Positions 1-7,180 of a DNA stretch of 64,000 nt are shown one piece after another. The notes beneath the pieces were generated by a model that was given only the letters and a program-made list of their open reading frames with translations, was not told where the DNA came from and ran no database searches. The DNA comes from Nocardia donostiensis. GTDB taxonomy: Bacteria > Actinomycetota > Actinomycetes > Mycobacteriales > Mycobacteriaceae. The stretch is taken from assembly GCF_002081715.1 (NCBI RefSeq), contig NZ_MUKP01000013.1:1-64000 (forward strand), read 5' to 3'. Made by a program: the position numbers and the translations under genes. Position 1 is the first letter of the stretch, and each line of letters begins with the position of its first letter.

Positions 1-68
1 AGAGCGGGCATTCGACTATCGGAGTCGCGATATGAAGCCCGCATTTGATGATGTCGGCGGAGAAGTCT

Positions 69-2786
69 ATGACTCCGACGATGACACCGGCTCCCACCAC
101 TCCGCAATCCACACCATCACGACACCGGGCGCCCGACCCCAACCAACCCCCACACAACCGCGGCCCAGAACCAGTTTCCCCACGACGACCGGGCCCGCCT
201 CAGCCTCCCAACACATCTCCAGGTCCACACCAGCCCCACCGCCCCGTCAACAACCAGCCGCACCAACAGTCCCCGAACGAGCAGGCGCGGGCAGCGCGCC
301 ATTACTACCGCAGCCAAACCCCAGAGGATGGCCGCATCACTCAGGTAGAGGCGACTGGAACCCGCTACGCACCAGGACGTCCTGCCTACGATGTGCGGAG
401 GTTCCCACTCAATTCGTGTGAGAACCTCACCGTGCTGACAGTTCGCGTCCACGTGACTCCCAGCCCGAACATGACCCCCGAGGATCTCCGCCGTCTGGTC
501 ACCAACACCGAGGAAGCAGCTGACCGCGCCTTCAATACCGCTCCGCAACTCCTGAGCGACGACCGCCTTCTAGTCGACGTCGTCTTCACGTCCGACCCTG
601 CGGATGCTCACCTGCACGTCAACATGGGTAGAGGCGAGTTCGTACGCAACAACTGGTCACTCGTCCACAGCCCTGGGACGATCGCCGACGATCTCCGCAT
701 GCATATGGGCCTCATGCCCGCTGCAACCTCCACAAACCCCGTTCCTAACCTGACCGCCGATGACCTGCGCCAAATCAGCAACGACATCGCTGCCGCCCAT
801 ACACCCACCAGGTTCAGCAACCCATCGGAGACCCGAATCGAAGGCCGACGGCGACTGACTGGGGTTGAACACCCGTCCTACCAGGCATACGTCGAAGACG
901 CTCTACGCACCGGCAACCAGTACGAAGTGGGCGCCGACCCACGGAATCACCCTTATGGCAGGCTGATCAACGACGGCGGCCCAACCTATCCTGGACGCAG
1001 CAATAACTGTCTCGATTGCTCCCTCTCAGCACTGTCGTCCTTCTACGGCAACCCCCAGGTATCTGCGCCGCGCTGGCCGGACAGGCTACCCGACGGCAGT
1101 TTGGATCGCAGGAACGGCGAGGTCGGTGGCGTCGAACGCGCAACCAGATGGTTGAACCATCCGTGGCATGACCATTCCAGCACGGGTGCCCCGATGTCCA
1201 GTCAGTTCGCTGAACTGCATAACCAGGTCGCCGCACTCGGCCCAGGGTCATCCGCCCTTGTTGTCAACCAGTGGCACGCCCGCGATGCCAACGGCCAACC
1301 CCGCTACGACCAAAACGGCAATCCCGTTGTCGCTGGAGGCCATGCCACCGTCATCGTCTACCCGCCGGGCGCATCCGGTCCCGTCTGGTGGGACCCTCAA
1401 AGCGGCGCAACATCCGACGCACCACCCGCACGAATGGTGGCCAATTCATGTCGCCTCGCGTCTATACAGATTCCGCCCCAAAACCAAGGAGGCCCAACCG
1501 ATGCCACCCCAGCTCCACACGGAACAACAAGTGCAGGAATACCTGATTCAGGTATTCGGACCGAATCAGCAGCACGAGATATACCCGACCCAACACGGCT
1601 GGGTATGCCGTCCGGTCCTGACCCAGGAGGAGATCGACAGGGGCCAAGACCTGGGCCTGGGGAACTACGTGATCAACAAACACACCGGAGTGGTAACAGC
1701 ACACCGCAGCCTGCCACCACACCTGATCGGGGAGGAATTCGACGAAGCGATCCAGACTGGCCAACCCGTTCAGGGGCACCAGGTCTACCCACCGATGTGG
1801 CGAGTACAGATCGAACGAACCCGGGAAACCTCGGAGGAGATCGAGTACAACGTCCAAGCCCAATCACTGACCCAACCACCAGAACCGCCAGTACAACGCC
1901 AACTGGTGATCAACAAACACACACTCCGATCCCGAACCAACGTCCCCGGGATCCATCACACCTGCGCCCAAGCAACAGCCTGGGCCGAATGGCAGAGCCA
2001 CCGGAACGGAACCTGGCCCCAGACCGGAACGTTCGAGTTCTAGCACCTTCTACGGTCACCAGCGCCCACCAGCCTCCAAATTTCCCGCCAGACACCCAAC
2101 TCCCGCCGGTTCATCCATTCGAGCCTGCTGCAACTGATGCAGGTCCCCAACCCGAACGAGCCACGTCGCCGAGCGACAACCGAAGCGACCCTCCGTCAGC
2201 CCAAATCCAGACACGAAGCGAACAGCCGGAACTTCCCAGCGACTCGACTGGTTCTCCCCAGGCGCTGGAGATATCACATCGGCAGGTGGCAGTAGATGAT
2301 CCCCGAATTAGTCATCTTGTTGAGATGCAGCGCACCGTTCGCCACGCTGCACGGGTTGGATGGCGAACCATGGGCGGCGCAGTGGAGTACCACATCGGGG
2401 ACGCTTCCGGCATGTTCGTGGGTTTTAGCGGTGAGCGCGATATCGCAATGAATGCACCTCGCGGTACTGAACTGCCCAGCATCGCCCCTCCCTCAACTGG
2501 CAATGCAATCGTTCCCGCTCACGAGCCCCCTCAAGGACTCCGGCAGAACGATGCAGAAAACAACATGCTAGAGCATCTCCACCGACAAATAGAAGAAACT
2601 TATCCCGCCGGACCCGACGGGATAAACCGAGTAACGGGACATGTACGCCTATTCGTAGAACAGACGCCATGCCCCTCCTGTTCAGATACAATTGACACAT
2701 TTCGCAGAATGTACCCAGATCTCCAAATAGAGGTCTTCTATGTGACTTCGTACCCACCCGTACGCAAAGACCGACCAACGCTATAG
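69..2786 (+). CDS. Polymorphic toxin: Tox-PL (papain-like) domain plus C-terminal deaminase-like domain
   Basis: A 905-residue reading frame rich in Pro, Thr and Arg linkers. Residues about 85-220 look like the pre-toxin region of actinobacterial polymorphic toxins. Residues about 300-470 carry a Tox-PL signature: NNC (Cys314), GGH (His425) and WWDPQSG (Asp442), a Cys-His-Asp triad expected to deamidate Gln or cleave protein. After a disordered linker, residues about 745-905 end in a deaminase-like zinc site: DAE (residues 828-830) and PCPSC (Cys868, Cys871), closest from memory to the BURPS668_1122-type toxin deaminases. I chose ATG at 69 because a GGAG lies six bases upstream; TTG 45, ATG 48 and ATG 51 are alternatives, and an in-frame stop at 33-35 closes the frame. 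No signal peptide or WXG-like head is visible, so the trafficking part may lie off the left edge in another frame. Domain calls are motif-based. Confidence 0.75.
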   Translation: MTPTMTPAPTTPQSTPSRHRAPDPNQPPHNRGPEPVSPRRPGPPQPPNTSPGPHQPHRPVNNQPHQQSPNEQARAARHYYRSQTPEDGRITQVEATGTRYAPGRPAYDVRRFPLNSCENLTVLTVRVHVTPSPNMTPEDLRRLVTNTEEAADRAFNTAPQLLSDDRLLVDVVFTSDPADAHLHVNMGRGEFVRNNWSLVHSPGTIADDLRMHMGLMPAATSTNPVPNLTADDLRQISNDIAAAHTPTRFSNPSETRIEGRRRLTGVEHPSYQAYVEDALRTGNQYEVGADPRNHPYGRLINDGGPTYPGRSNNCLDCSLSALSSFYGNPQVSAPRWPDRLPDGSLDRRNGEVGGVERATRWLNHPWHDHSSTGAPMSSQFAELHNQVAALGPGSSALVVNQWHARDANGQPRYDQNGNPVVAGGHATVIVYPPGASGPVWWDPQSGATSDAPPARMVANSCRLASIQIPPQNQGGPTDATPAPHGTTSAGIPDSGIRTESAARDIPDPTRLGMPSGPDPGGDRQGPRPGPGELRDQQTHRSGNSTPQPATTPDRGGIRRSDPDWPTRSGAPGLPTDVASTDRTNPGNLGGDRVQRPSPITDPTTRTASTTPTGDQQTHTPIPNQRPRDPSHLRPSNSLGRMAEPPERNLAPDRNVRVLAPSTVTSAHQPPNFPPDTQLPPVHPFEPAATDAGPQPERATSPSDNRSDPPSAQIQTRSEQPELPSDSTGSPQALEISHRQVAVDDPRISHLVEMQRTVRHAARVGWRTMGGAVEYHIGDASGMFVGFSGERDIAMNAPRGTELPSIAPPSTGNAIVPAHEPPQGLRQNDAENNMLEHLHRQIEETYPAGPDGINRVTGHVRLFVEQTPCPSCSDTIDTFRRMYPDLQIEVFYVTSYPPVRKDRPTL
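1501..2043 (+). CDS. Candidate immunity protein overprinted in the toxin linker
   Basis: A 180-residue protein starting at an ATG that follows a near-perfect ribosome binding site, AAGGAGG, eight bases upstream. It lies wholly inside the large toxin gene but in the next frame, over the Pro/Thr-rich linker (toxin residues about 478-658). It begins right where the Tox-PL domain ends, which is where a cognate immunity gene normally starts. The sequence looks globular: many Trp and Tyr, and two copies of a VINKHT motif about 75 residues apart, suggesting an internal repeat. Its general look recalls YrhB/Imm35-type immunity proteins, but I do not firmly recognise the family. Third codon positions look more coding-like in this frame than in the toxin frame. 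The function as antidote to the Tox-PL domain is inferred from position only. Confidence 0.6.
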   Translation: MPPQLHTEQQVQEYLIQVFGPNQQHEIYPTQHGWVCRPVLTQEEIDRGQDLGLGNYVINKHTGVVTAHRSLPPHLIGEEFDEAIQTGQPVQGHQVYPPMWRVQIERTRETSEEIEYNVQAQSLTQPPEPPVQRQLVINKHTLRSRTNVPGIHHTCAQATAWAEWQSHRNGTWPQTGTFEF

Positions 2787-2813
2787 AAAACCTAGCCACC
2801 AGAACGGAGCCAT

Positions 2814-3302
2814 ATGAGCTTCATAGATGATCTAACCCAGGGCTTGATCGCAAAAGGAATAGTCGACCCGAGCAAGATACAAGGCTGCACCAGCAGTGAA
2901 ATATCCGCGCTGATGGACTCGCAGGGCGTATCCTCGCTACCCCAAAGGTACATAGAGTTCTTGCTCCGAGGAGGCAAGAATCCATACTGGCTGTCACAGA
3001 CCGGGGAATGGGATTACGAATGGCTACTCGAGGCGAAGGAACTCGCACGTGAAATCGTGGTTGAAGACTACGAGCGTGACTTTACACCATTCGCTCAATC
3101 CTTCATTTTTCAAACCCACCAGGGATACATGTTCTACTATTTCCGACAAGAAGATTTACAGAAAGCCGATCCTCACTTCTGGATATACAGCGGATACCAA
3201 CCGGTACGGATCAGCGACAGGCCATTCAGCGGCTGGCTTCGCCAACTAGCGGACTACCTTCCAGTAGAGATCGCGGCACGAAAGAGAATGAACCTAGAGT
3301 AA
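2814..3302 (+). CDS. SMI1/KNR4 (SUKH)-like immunity protein
   Basis: A 162-residue acidic protein starting 27 bases after the toxin stop, with a modest GGAG site. The order of features fits the SUKH fold: an N-terminal helical segment, LPQRYIEFLLRGG near residues 43-55 (SUKH proteins typically have LP..Y..FL...GG here), a middle Trp/Tyr-rich part, and FWIYSGYQPVRISDRPFSGWL near the end. SUKH proteins are common antidotes of deaminase and nuclease toxins, so this is the probable partner of the C-terminal deaminase domain just upstream. Lower GC than the housekeeping genes is consistent with a mobile toxin-immunity cassette. Pairing is inferred from adjacency. Confidence 0.7.
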   Translation: MSFIDDLTQGLIAKGIVDPSKIQGCTSSEISALMDSQGVSSLPQRYIEFLLRGGKNPYWLSQTGEWDYEWLLEAKELAREIVVEDYERDFTPFAQSFIFQTHQGYMFYYFRQEDLQKADPHFWIYSGYQPVRISDRPFSGWLRQLADYLPVEIAARKRMNLE

Positions 3303-3385
3303 AGAGCGTGGCGCTTATCACGACTCAGCTCAACGGCAGGTAGACAAGGCGCCTCCACACCCTCGCAATAACCGTAGGAGTTCGA

Positions 3386-3679
3386 ATGTCCGCGACGCTG
3401 CAACAAGGGGTTGCGAACGGTGTACTGTACAGCATTCAATACCCCCTCGATGATGGGACCGTCGAGAAAGTCGTTAATACCTTGACTAAACGACCATCTT
3501 TCAACCCCACTCTGGAGAACCAGTACCAAGACCTGAACGAGGCCTTGAAGCTGCCGGAAACAGGAATGGATGGTGCGCGCGGCGGCGTCGGCCGCCACGC
3601 GCACCATCGGAACGATCCGGGTCAACCGACCGGCGTCACGTGTATCAGATTGACGCCGGCTCGACCCGCCGCCCTGTAG
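3386..3679 (+). CDS. Small unknown protein, probably truncated and chimeric
   Basis: A 97-residue frame with a good AGGAG site five bases before its ATG. The first 60 residues (from MSATLQQG to about KLPETG) look like a real small globular protein and sit where a further immunity gene of the toxin locus would be expected. From about residue 61 the frame runs into a hairpin (3570-3607) and then into antisense DNA from the 3' end of a VOC gene, so the tail is Gly/Arg/Pro/His-rich and unlikely to be natural. I do not recognise the family. It is most likely a gene whose 3' part was replaced by recombination. Confidence 0.4.
   Translation: MSATLQQGVANGVLYSIQYPLDDGTVEKVVNTLTKRPSFNPTLENQYQDLNEALKLPETGMDGARGGVGRHAHHRNDPGQPTGVTCIRLTPARPAAL
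3570..3607 (-). terminator. Hairpin terminator of a lost VOC gene
   Basis: Two 17-base arms (3570-3586 and 3591-3607) pair with one mismatch around a four-base loop. It lies 14 bases downstream, on the minus strand, of the stop of a VOC remnant. The intact VOC gene nearby has the same arrangement at 4587-4628. Confidence 0.6.
3622..3660 (-). pseudogene. 3' remnant of a VOC (glyoxalase-fold) gene
   Basis: On the minus strand this reads GVNLIHVTPVG followed by TGA, nearly the same as the last residues of the intact VOC protein at 4645-5007 (GNLIRVAPVD, stop). The DNA match extends past the stop into the region before the hairpin. Only about a dozen codons remain; upstream of them the sequence no longer matches. 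It marks a decayed paralogue or a recombination scar. Confidence 0.5.
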
Positions 3680-3705
3680 AGCAGAGCCGAAACGACAGCT
3701 GGTGG

Positions 3706-4245
3706 TCAGCTGGTGGTTATCTGCGTTTCAGCGAAGTGGGGATCGTCCTTGTCCTGGTCTTTCCAGCCATCCTTCTCCTCGGGGCTTCCGATCGGTACGG
3801 CTACGACCGTCATCGTGCCGAGTTCGGCGCCCGCAGGTGCGTCCTCGGCGATGCGGAACGGGAGATCGGCCTTGTTCGTTTGCCCAGGAGCCAGTTTGGC
3901 GATGTCGTCGTCGATGTTGCAGCTGAGCAGGACACCGTTTTCGGCATTCCGCCCGGTTTCCTGGCAATCATCGCTGTGGTCGAGGGTCATCGAAGGCGGC
4001 AGCGAGAAGTTGACCAGGAGGGCTTCCGTTGCCGTTTCGCCGGTATTGGTGACCTCGATGTGGACTGTGCCGCCTGCGCCGGGCGCCACTGGAGCAGGCT
4101 GCGTGAGCTCGACCTGCAACACGTGTGGCATTTCCGGGTCCGCCGATGCCACACCCGCAGTTCCTACACCCCACGCCCCCGCGGCCAGTGCTCCTACTGC
4201 GACACCGATCAACGGCCGCGTCCATGCTGTATTCGTCACGGTCAT
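3706..4245 (-). CDS. Secreted beta-sandwich-like protein
   Basis: A 179-residue protein with a Sec-type signal peptide: a short positive start, a hydrophobic core (residues about 11-30) and a VASA-D cleavage site near residue 35. The mature part resembles extracellular beta-sandwich modules of the CARDB/DUF11 kind, with a VTNTGE turn and alternating hydrophobic strands. It has two cysteines (DDC and LLSC) that could form a disulfide. An AAGAAGG site precedes the ATG. It stands alone, facing the toxin locus. The function is unknown; an envelope or extracellular role is inferred. Confidence 0.75.
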   Translation of the reverse strand: MTVTNTAWTRPLIGVAVGALAAGAWGVGTAGVASADPEMPHVLQVELTQPAPVAPGAGGTVHIEVTNTGETATEALLVNFSLPPSMTLDHSDDCQETGRNAENGVLLSCNIDDDIAKLAPGQTNKADLPFRIAEDAPAGAELGTMTVVAVPIGSPEEKDGWKDQDKDDPHFAETQITTS

Positions 4246-4586
4246 AAACCTTCTTTCTGTGTGTGAATACCCCTATGTCCCCGGGGCGCCAGCATGGTAA
4301 CCCGCAGCAAACCCGGCGGGCGGGCGCCCGAACCGTTCGCCGCACCGCTCACTGGGCTACCGATCTACGGACTGTCCTGCGCATGAGCACTTTCGTCCAC
4401 ACTCCGCCGTCACGACACCGCATACGCAACCGACCCTCCCAATCCTTCCCAGGCTGGGGGAGCAAGCTCGTGGTAGTGAGGAGAAAGGGTCGAACCACCA
4501 GCAGCGGGCGACTCGCTCACGACTCCCCTCCGGTGAGTGGGCATTCGCCGAGGCCGAGTGAAGCGCCCTGGACGAACAAGAGCGGA
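4246..4586. other. Non-coding stretch between the secreted protein gene and the VOC terminator
   Basis: About 340 bases. Open frames here have poor codon use and no good start. The part near 4246-4300 should contain the promoter of the secreted protein gene. I see no convincing RNA, repeat or operator. Confidence 0.4.
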
Positions 4587-4628
4587 GGGTGCACGCGGCG
4601 GCACCGGACGACGACGCCGCGTGCACCC
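4587..4628 (-). terminator. Terminator of the VOC gene
   Basis: Arms 4587-4600 and 4615-4628 (GGGTGCACGCGGCG and its complement) pair perfectly over 14 bases around a 14-base loop. The hairpin begins 16 bases after the VOC stop codon. Confidence 0.65.
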
Positions 4629-4644
4629 GTCGGAGCGATCCGGG

Positions 4645-5007
4645 TCAATCGACCGGCGCGACGCGTATCAGGTTTCCGTCGGGGTCTGCGATGACGAACG
4701 TGCGTCCGAAGACCTCGTCGTGCGGTTCGGACACGACCTTCACCCCTCGGGCGGTCCACTCGGTGAACAGTTCATCGATGGACTCGGGCGCACCAGGGAG
4801 GGCGAGGCATACCTCGTTGGTGCGAACGCTGGTCGTGAGGTCGCCTTCGCTGCCCGCCCACAGGGCCAACTGGATCGTGGGGGCCAGGTCGAATGCGATG
4901 AAGCGGGGGGTTTCGAAGCTGGGCTTCATCTCGAACAGGTCCCCATAGAAGCGGGCGGAGGCGGGGGCATCGCTGACGTAGAGGATGAACATGTTCGGGG
5001 TGGGCAC
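4645..5007 (-). CDS. VOC (glyoxalase/bleomycin-resistance fold) family protein
   Basis: A 120-residue single-module VOC protein. It has the first strand MFILYVSD, the helix following APASARFYGDLF, a central FDLAPTIQLALW strand and the C-terminal signature FVIADPDGNLIRVAP. Such proteins are small metal-dependent isomerases, dioxygenases or binding proteins; the substrate cannot be told. It is divergent from a WYL-domain regulator whose start is under 100 bases away, so the regulator probably controls it. A strong hairpin follows. A remnant of a close paralogue lies about 1 kb away. Confidence 0.85.
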   Translation of the reverse strand: MPTPNMFILYVSDAPASARFYGDLFEMKPSFETPRFIAFDLAPTIQLALWAGSEGDLTTSVRTNEVCLALPGAPESIDELFTEWTARGVKVVSEPHDEVFGRTFVIADPDGNLIRVAPVD

Positions 5008-5094
5008 GGGTGTGTCTCCTTTGGTTTGTGTTGGACGACAGCACCTTGCCGGTCATAGGTGACAGGATCCGTCATATATTCGAAAATCTTTGCT

Positions 5095-6039
5095 GTGACT
5101 CCTGACCGGTTCTTTTCGTTGCTGCTTGCGTTGCAGAGCAGGCACGGCACCACGACGGCACAGTTGGCTGACCGCCTCGGTGTCTCGGCCCGCACGGTGA
5201 TCCGCGATATCCAGTGGTTGCAGGAAGCGGGATTTCCGGTGCACGTGCAGCGGGGTCGCACGGGCGGGGTGACGCTGCTGCCGGGAGGCGCGCTCGACAT
5301 CTCCCGCCTCACGCCGAGCGAGCGCGATCACCTCACTTTGAGCGGGCTGGACGATCGGCAACGTCAACGGTTGGGAGCAGCGGCGGACAGTGAGCGGGCG
5401 CGGCAGAAGGTGGCGCCCGCAAAGTCAGCGCAGGCTCTGCTCTCGCTCAGCGAAGTGGTCACCACCGACAATCAGCCCTGGTTCGAGCCGGAATCGGACC
5501 ACGGCGTCACGCCTGCGGAACTCGTCGCAGACCTGCGGCGAGGGGTGCGGCTGCGGCTGCGCTACCGCAGGTCCGCGGAACCACAGCCGACCTGGTGTGT
5601 AGTCGACCCATATGGGCTGCTGGCGAAGGCGGGCCGCTGGTATCTGGTGGCCGACGAGCACGCGGCACCGCGGTTGTTTCTGCTCGGCCGGATCAGCGAA
5701 TGGCGGCCGCTGCGCTCGCCGCGACGGTTACGCAGCGGGGCAACCTTGCACAGTGTCGCGGCTCAGTTGACCTCGAAGTGGGAAGCCCCGGGCGGTATCG
5801 CCGTCCACTGCGAACTGAACGCGCGGCAACTCGACCGCGCCCAGCGCATCCTGGGCAGCCGGATGACTGTGCACGAACCGGTAGCGGAAGGACGTATCCG
5901 CATCACGGTGGCCTGCCGGGAGCTGGAAGCCGTACGTCAGCTGCTCCAGTTCGGCGACCATATGACGGTCGTCGACCCACCGGAGGCTCGCACACGAATC
6001 CGGGAACTGGCCGCGCAAACCCTCCAGCAGTATGGGTAG
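5095..6039 (+). CDS. HTH-WYL transcriptional regulator (YafY/PafC type)
   Basis: About 314 residues. The N-terminus holds a winged HTH (TTAQLADRLGVSARTVIRDI, then a wing GRTGGVTLL). The middle holds a WYL domain with the core RWYLVA and a preceding LRYRRS strand, and the C-terminus holds a WCX-type extension. WYL proteins sense nucleotides or small ligands. I prefer GTG 5095 (VTPDRFFSLLLALQ, the usual start of this family) over GTG 5059, which would put 12 extra residues in the divergent promoter. The likely target is the adjacent VOC gene. Its ligand is unknown. Confidence 0.85.
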   Translation: MTPDRFFSLLLALQSRHGTTTAQLADRLGVSARTVIRDIQWLQEAGFPVHVQRGRTGGVTLLPGGALDISRLTPSERDHLTLSGLDDRQRQRLGAAADSERARQKVAPAKSAQALLSLSEVVTTDNQPWFEPESDHGVTPAELVADLRRGVRLRLRYRRSAEPQPTWCVVDPYGLLAKAGRWYLVADEHAAPRLFLLGRISEWRPLRSPRRLRSGATLHSVAAQLTSKWEAPGGIAVHCELNARQLDRAQRILGSRMTVHEPVAEGRIRITVACRELEAVRQLLQFGDHMTVVDPPEARTRIRELAAQTLQQYG

Positions 6040-6056
6040 GCCATAGTGCGGACCCG

Positions 6057-6809
6057 CTACTCCGCGCTGCGCACGCGCCCCGGGGCGTACAAATGCGATT
6101 CCGTGCACGACACCCCGGTCTCGAGCGCCCGCCCGACCAGAACCACCGCCGCCTGCCGCAACCCGGCGGCTTCCACCTGGTCGGCGATATCGGCGAGCGT
6201 TCCCCGCAGGATCAACTGCTCGGGTTGGCTGGCCCGATACACCACGGCAACCGGGCAATCGGACCCGTACTCCTCGGCCAATTCGGCTGCCAGAGTGCGG
6301 GTTCGGGTGATCGCCAAATGCAGGGCCAGCGTCGCACGGGTGCGGGCGAAGGCGTTGAGGGATTCGGTGCCCGGCATGGCGGTGGAGCGGGCCTGGGTGC
6401 GGGTGAGTACCACCGATTGCACGACTTCGGGAACGGTGAGCTCGGTGCCGAGGGCGGCGGCCGCAGCGGCGTAGGCGGGGACGCCGGGAGTGACGTCCCA
6501 GGGGACACCGTGGGCGTCGAGGCGGCGGGTTTGTTCGGTGAGGGCCGAGTAGATCGACGGATCGCCGGAGCAGAGGCGGGCGACGTCGCGGCCTGCGCGG
6601 TGGGCTCGCACCAGGTGGTCGGTGATCTGGTCGAGATTCAGGTGCTGGGTGTCGATCAGTTCGGTACCGGGAGCGCAGTGGGCGAGCACGTCGGGGTCGA
6701 GGTAGGTGCCCGCGTAGAGACACACCGGGCTGTTGCGTAAAAGTTCGACCGCGCGAACCGTCAGCAGGTCCGCGGCGCCGGGCCCGGCCCCGATGAAGTG
6801 CACAGTCAT
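6057..6809 (-). CDS. cobM: Precorrin-4 C11-methyltransferase
   Basis: 250 residues, normal length for CobM. This SAM-dependent tetrapyrrole methylase adds a methyl at C11 of precorrin-4 in aerobic cobalamin synthesis. The family marks are the N-terminal VHFIGAGPGAADLLTVRA loop, LYAGTYLDP, the SAM-binding LCSGDPSIYSA motif and the VTPGVPAYAAAAA segment. ATG 6809 is chosen because it starts directly at the first beta strand; longer frames add sequence without similarity. No other cobalamin gene is in the window and no cobalamin riboswitch is apparent upstream. Confidence 0.92.
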   Translation of the reverse strand: MTVHFIGAGPGAADLLTVRAVELLRNSPVCLYAGTYLDPDVLAHCAPGTELIDTQHLNLDQITDHLVRAHRAGRDVARLCSGDPSIYSALTEQTRRLDAHGVPWDVTPGVPAYAAAAAALGTELTVPEVVQSVVLTRTQARSTAMPGTESLNAFARTRATLALHLAITRTRTLAAELAEEYGSDCPVAVVYRASQPEQLILRGTLADIADQVEAAGLRQAAVVLVGRALETGVSCTESHLYAPGRVRSAE

Positions 6810-7180
6810 GGGGTGAGTGTAGGCAGGGGCGGCGACTCGTCCCCTCGGGCCGGTCCGATGCCTAGCCTTGCACCATCGAGCGGTTGCACACGGTTGCGAC
6901 CAGGCCGTCTCACCAGCCCAGCCGCCTTCGCGCACCACATCACCTCACCAGTTGGACGCGGTTCCGGTCCGACCCGAGACTGCGCACCGGTGGCTGACGA
7001 GCGTATGACCACCCGGCAAAACCTCGCCGACTCGTCGCCCGTGAAATCGAGGACAGCCTGCGAAGACGGTTGCGGTGGTACGACCTCCGCCAAAACCACC
7101 CGAGCCGGAGGGGGTAGCTAGTAAGACTCATTTGAGACGACCGGAGCCGGTTGTCACAGCTGTGCGATGAGGAGTTACCG
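6810..7180. other. Divergent intergenic region between cobM and the MFS transporter gene
   Basis: 371 bases with no credible gene. It must hold both promoters. It contains two direct TTGCAC copies ten bases apart followed by TTGCGAC (near 6868-6900). I see no conserved RNA element. Confidence 0.4.

Noticed and set aside
6810..7180. Possible cobalamin riboswitch near cobM
   Set aside because: I could not find the conserved B12-box or a matching fold; the gap is only a divergent promoter as far as I can see.
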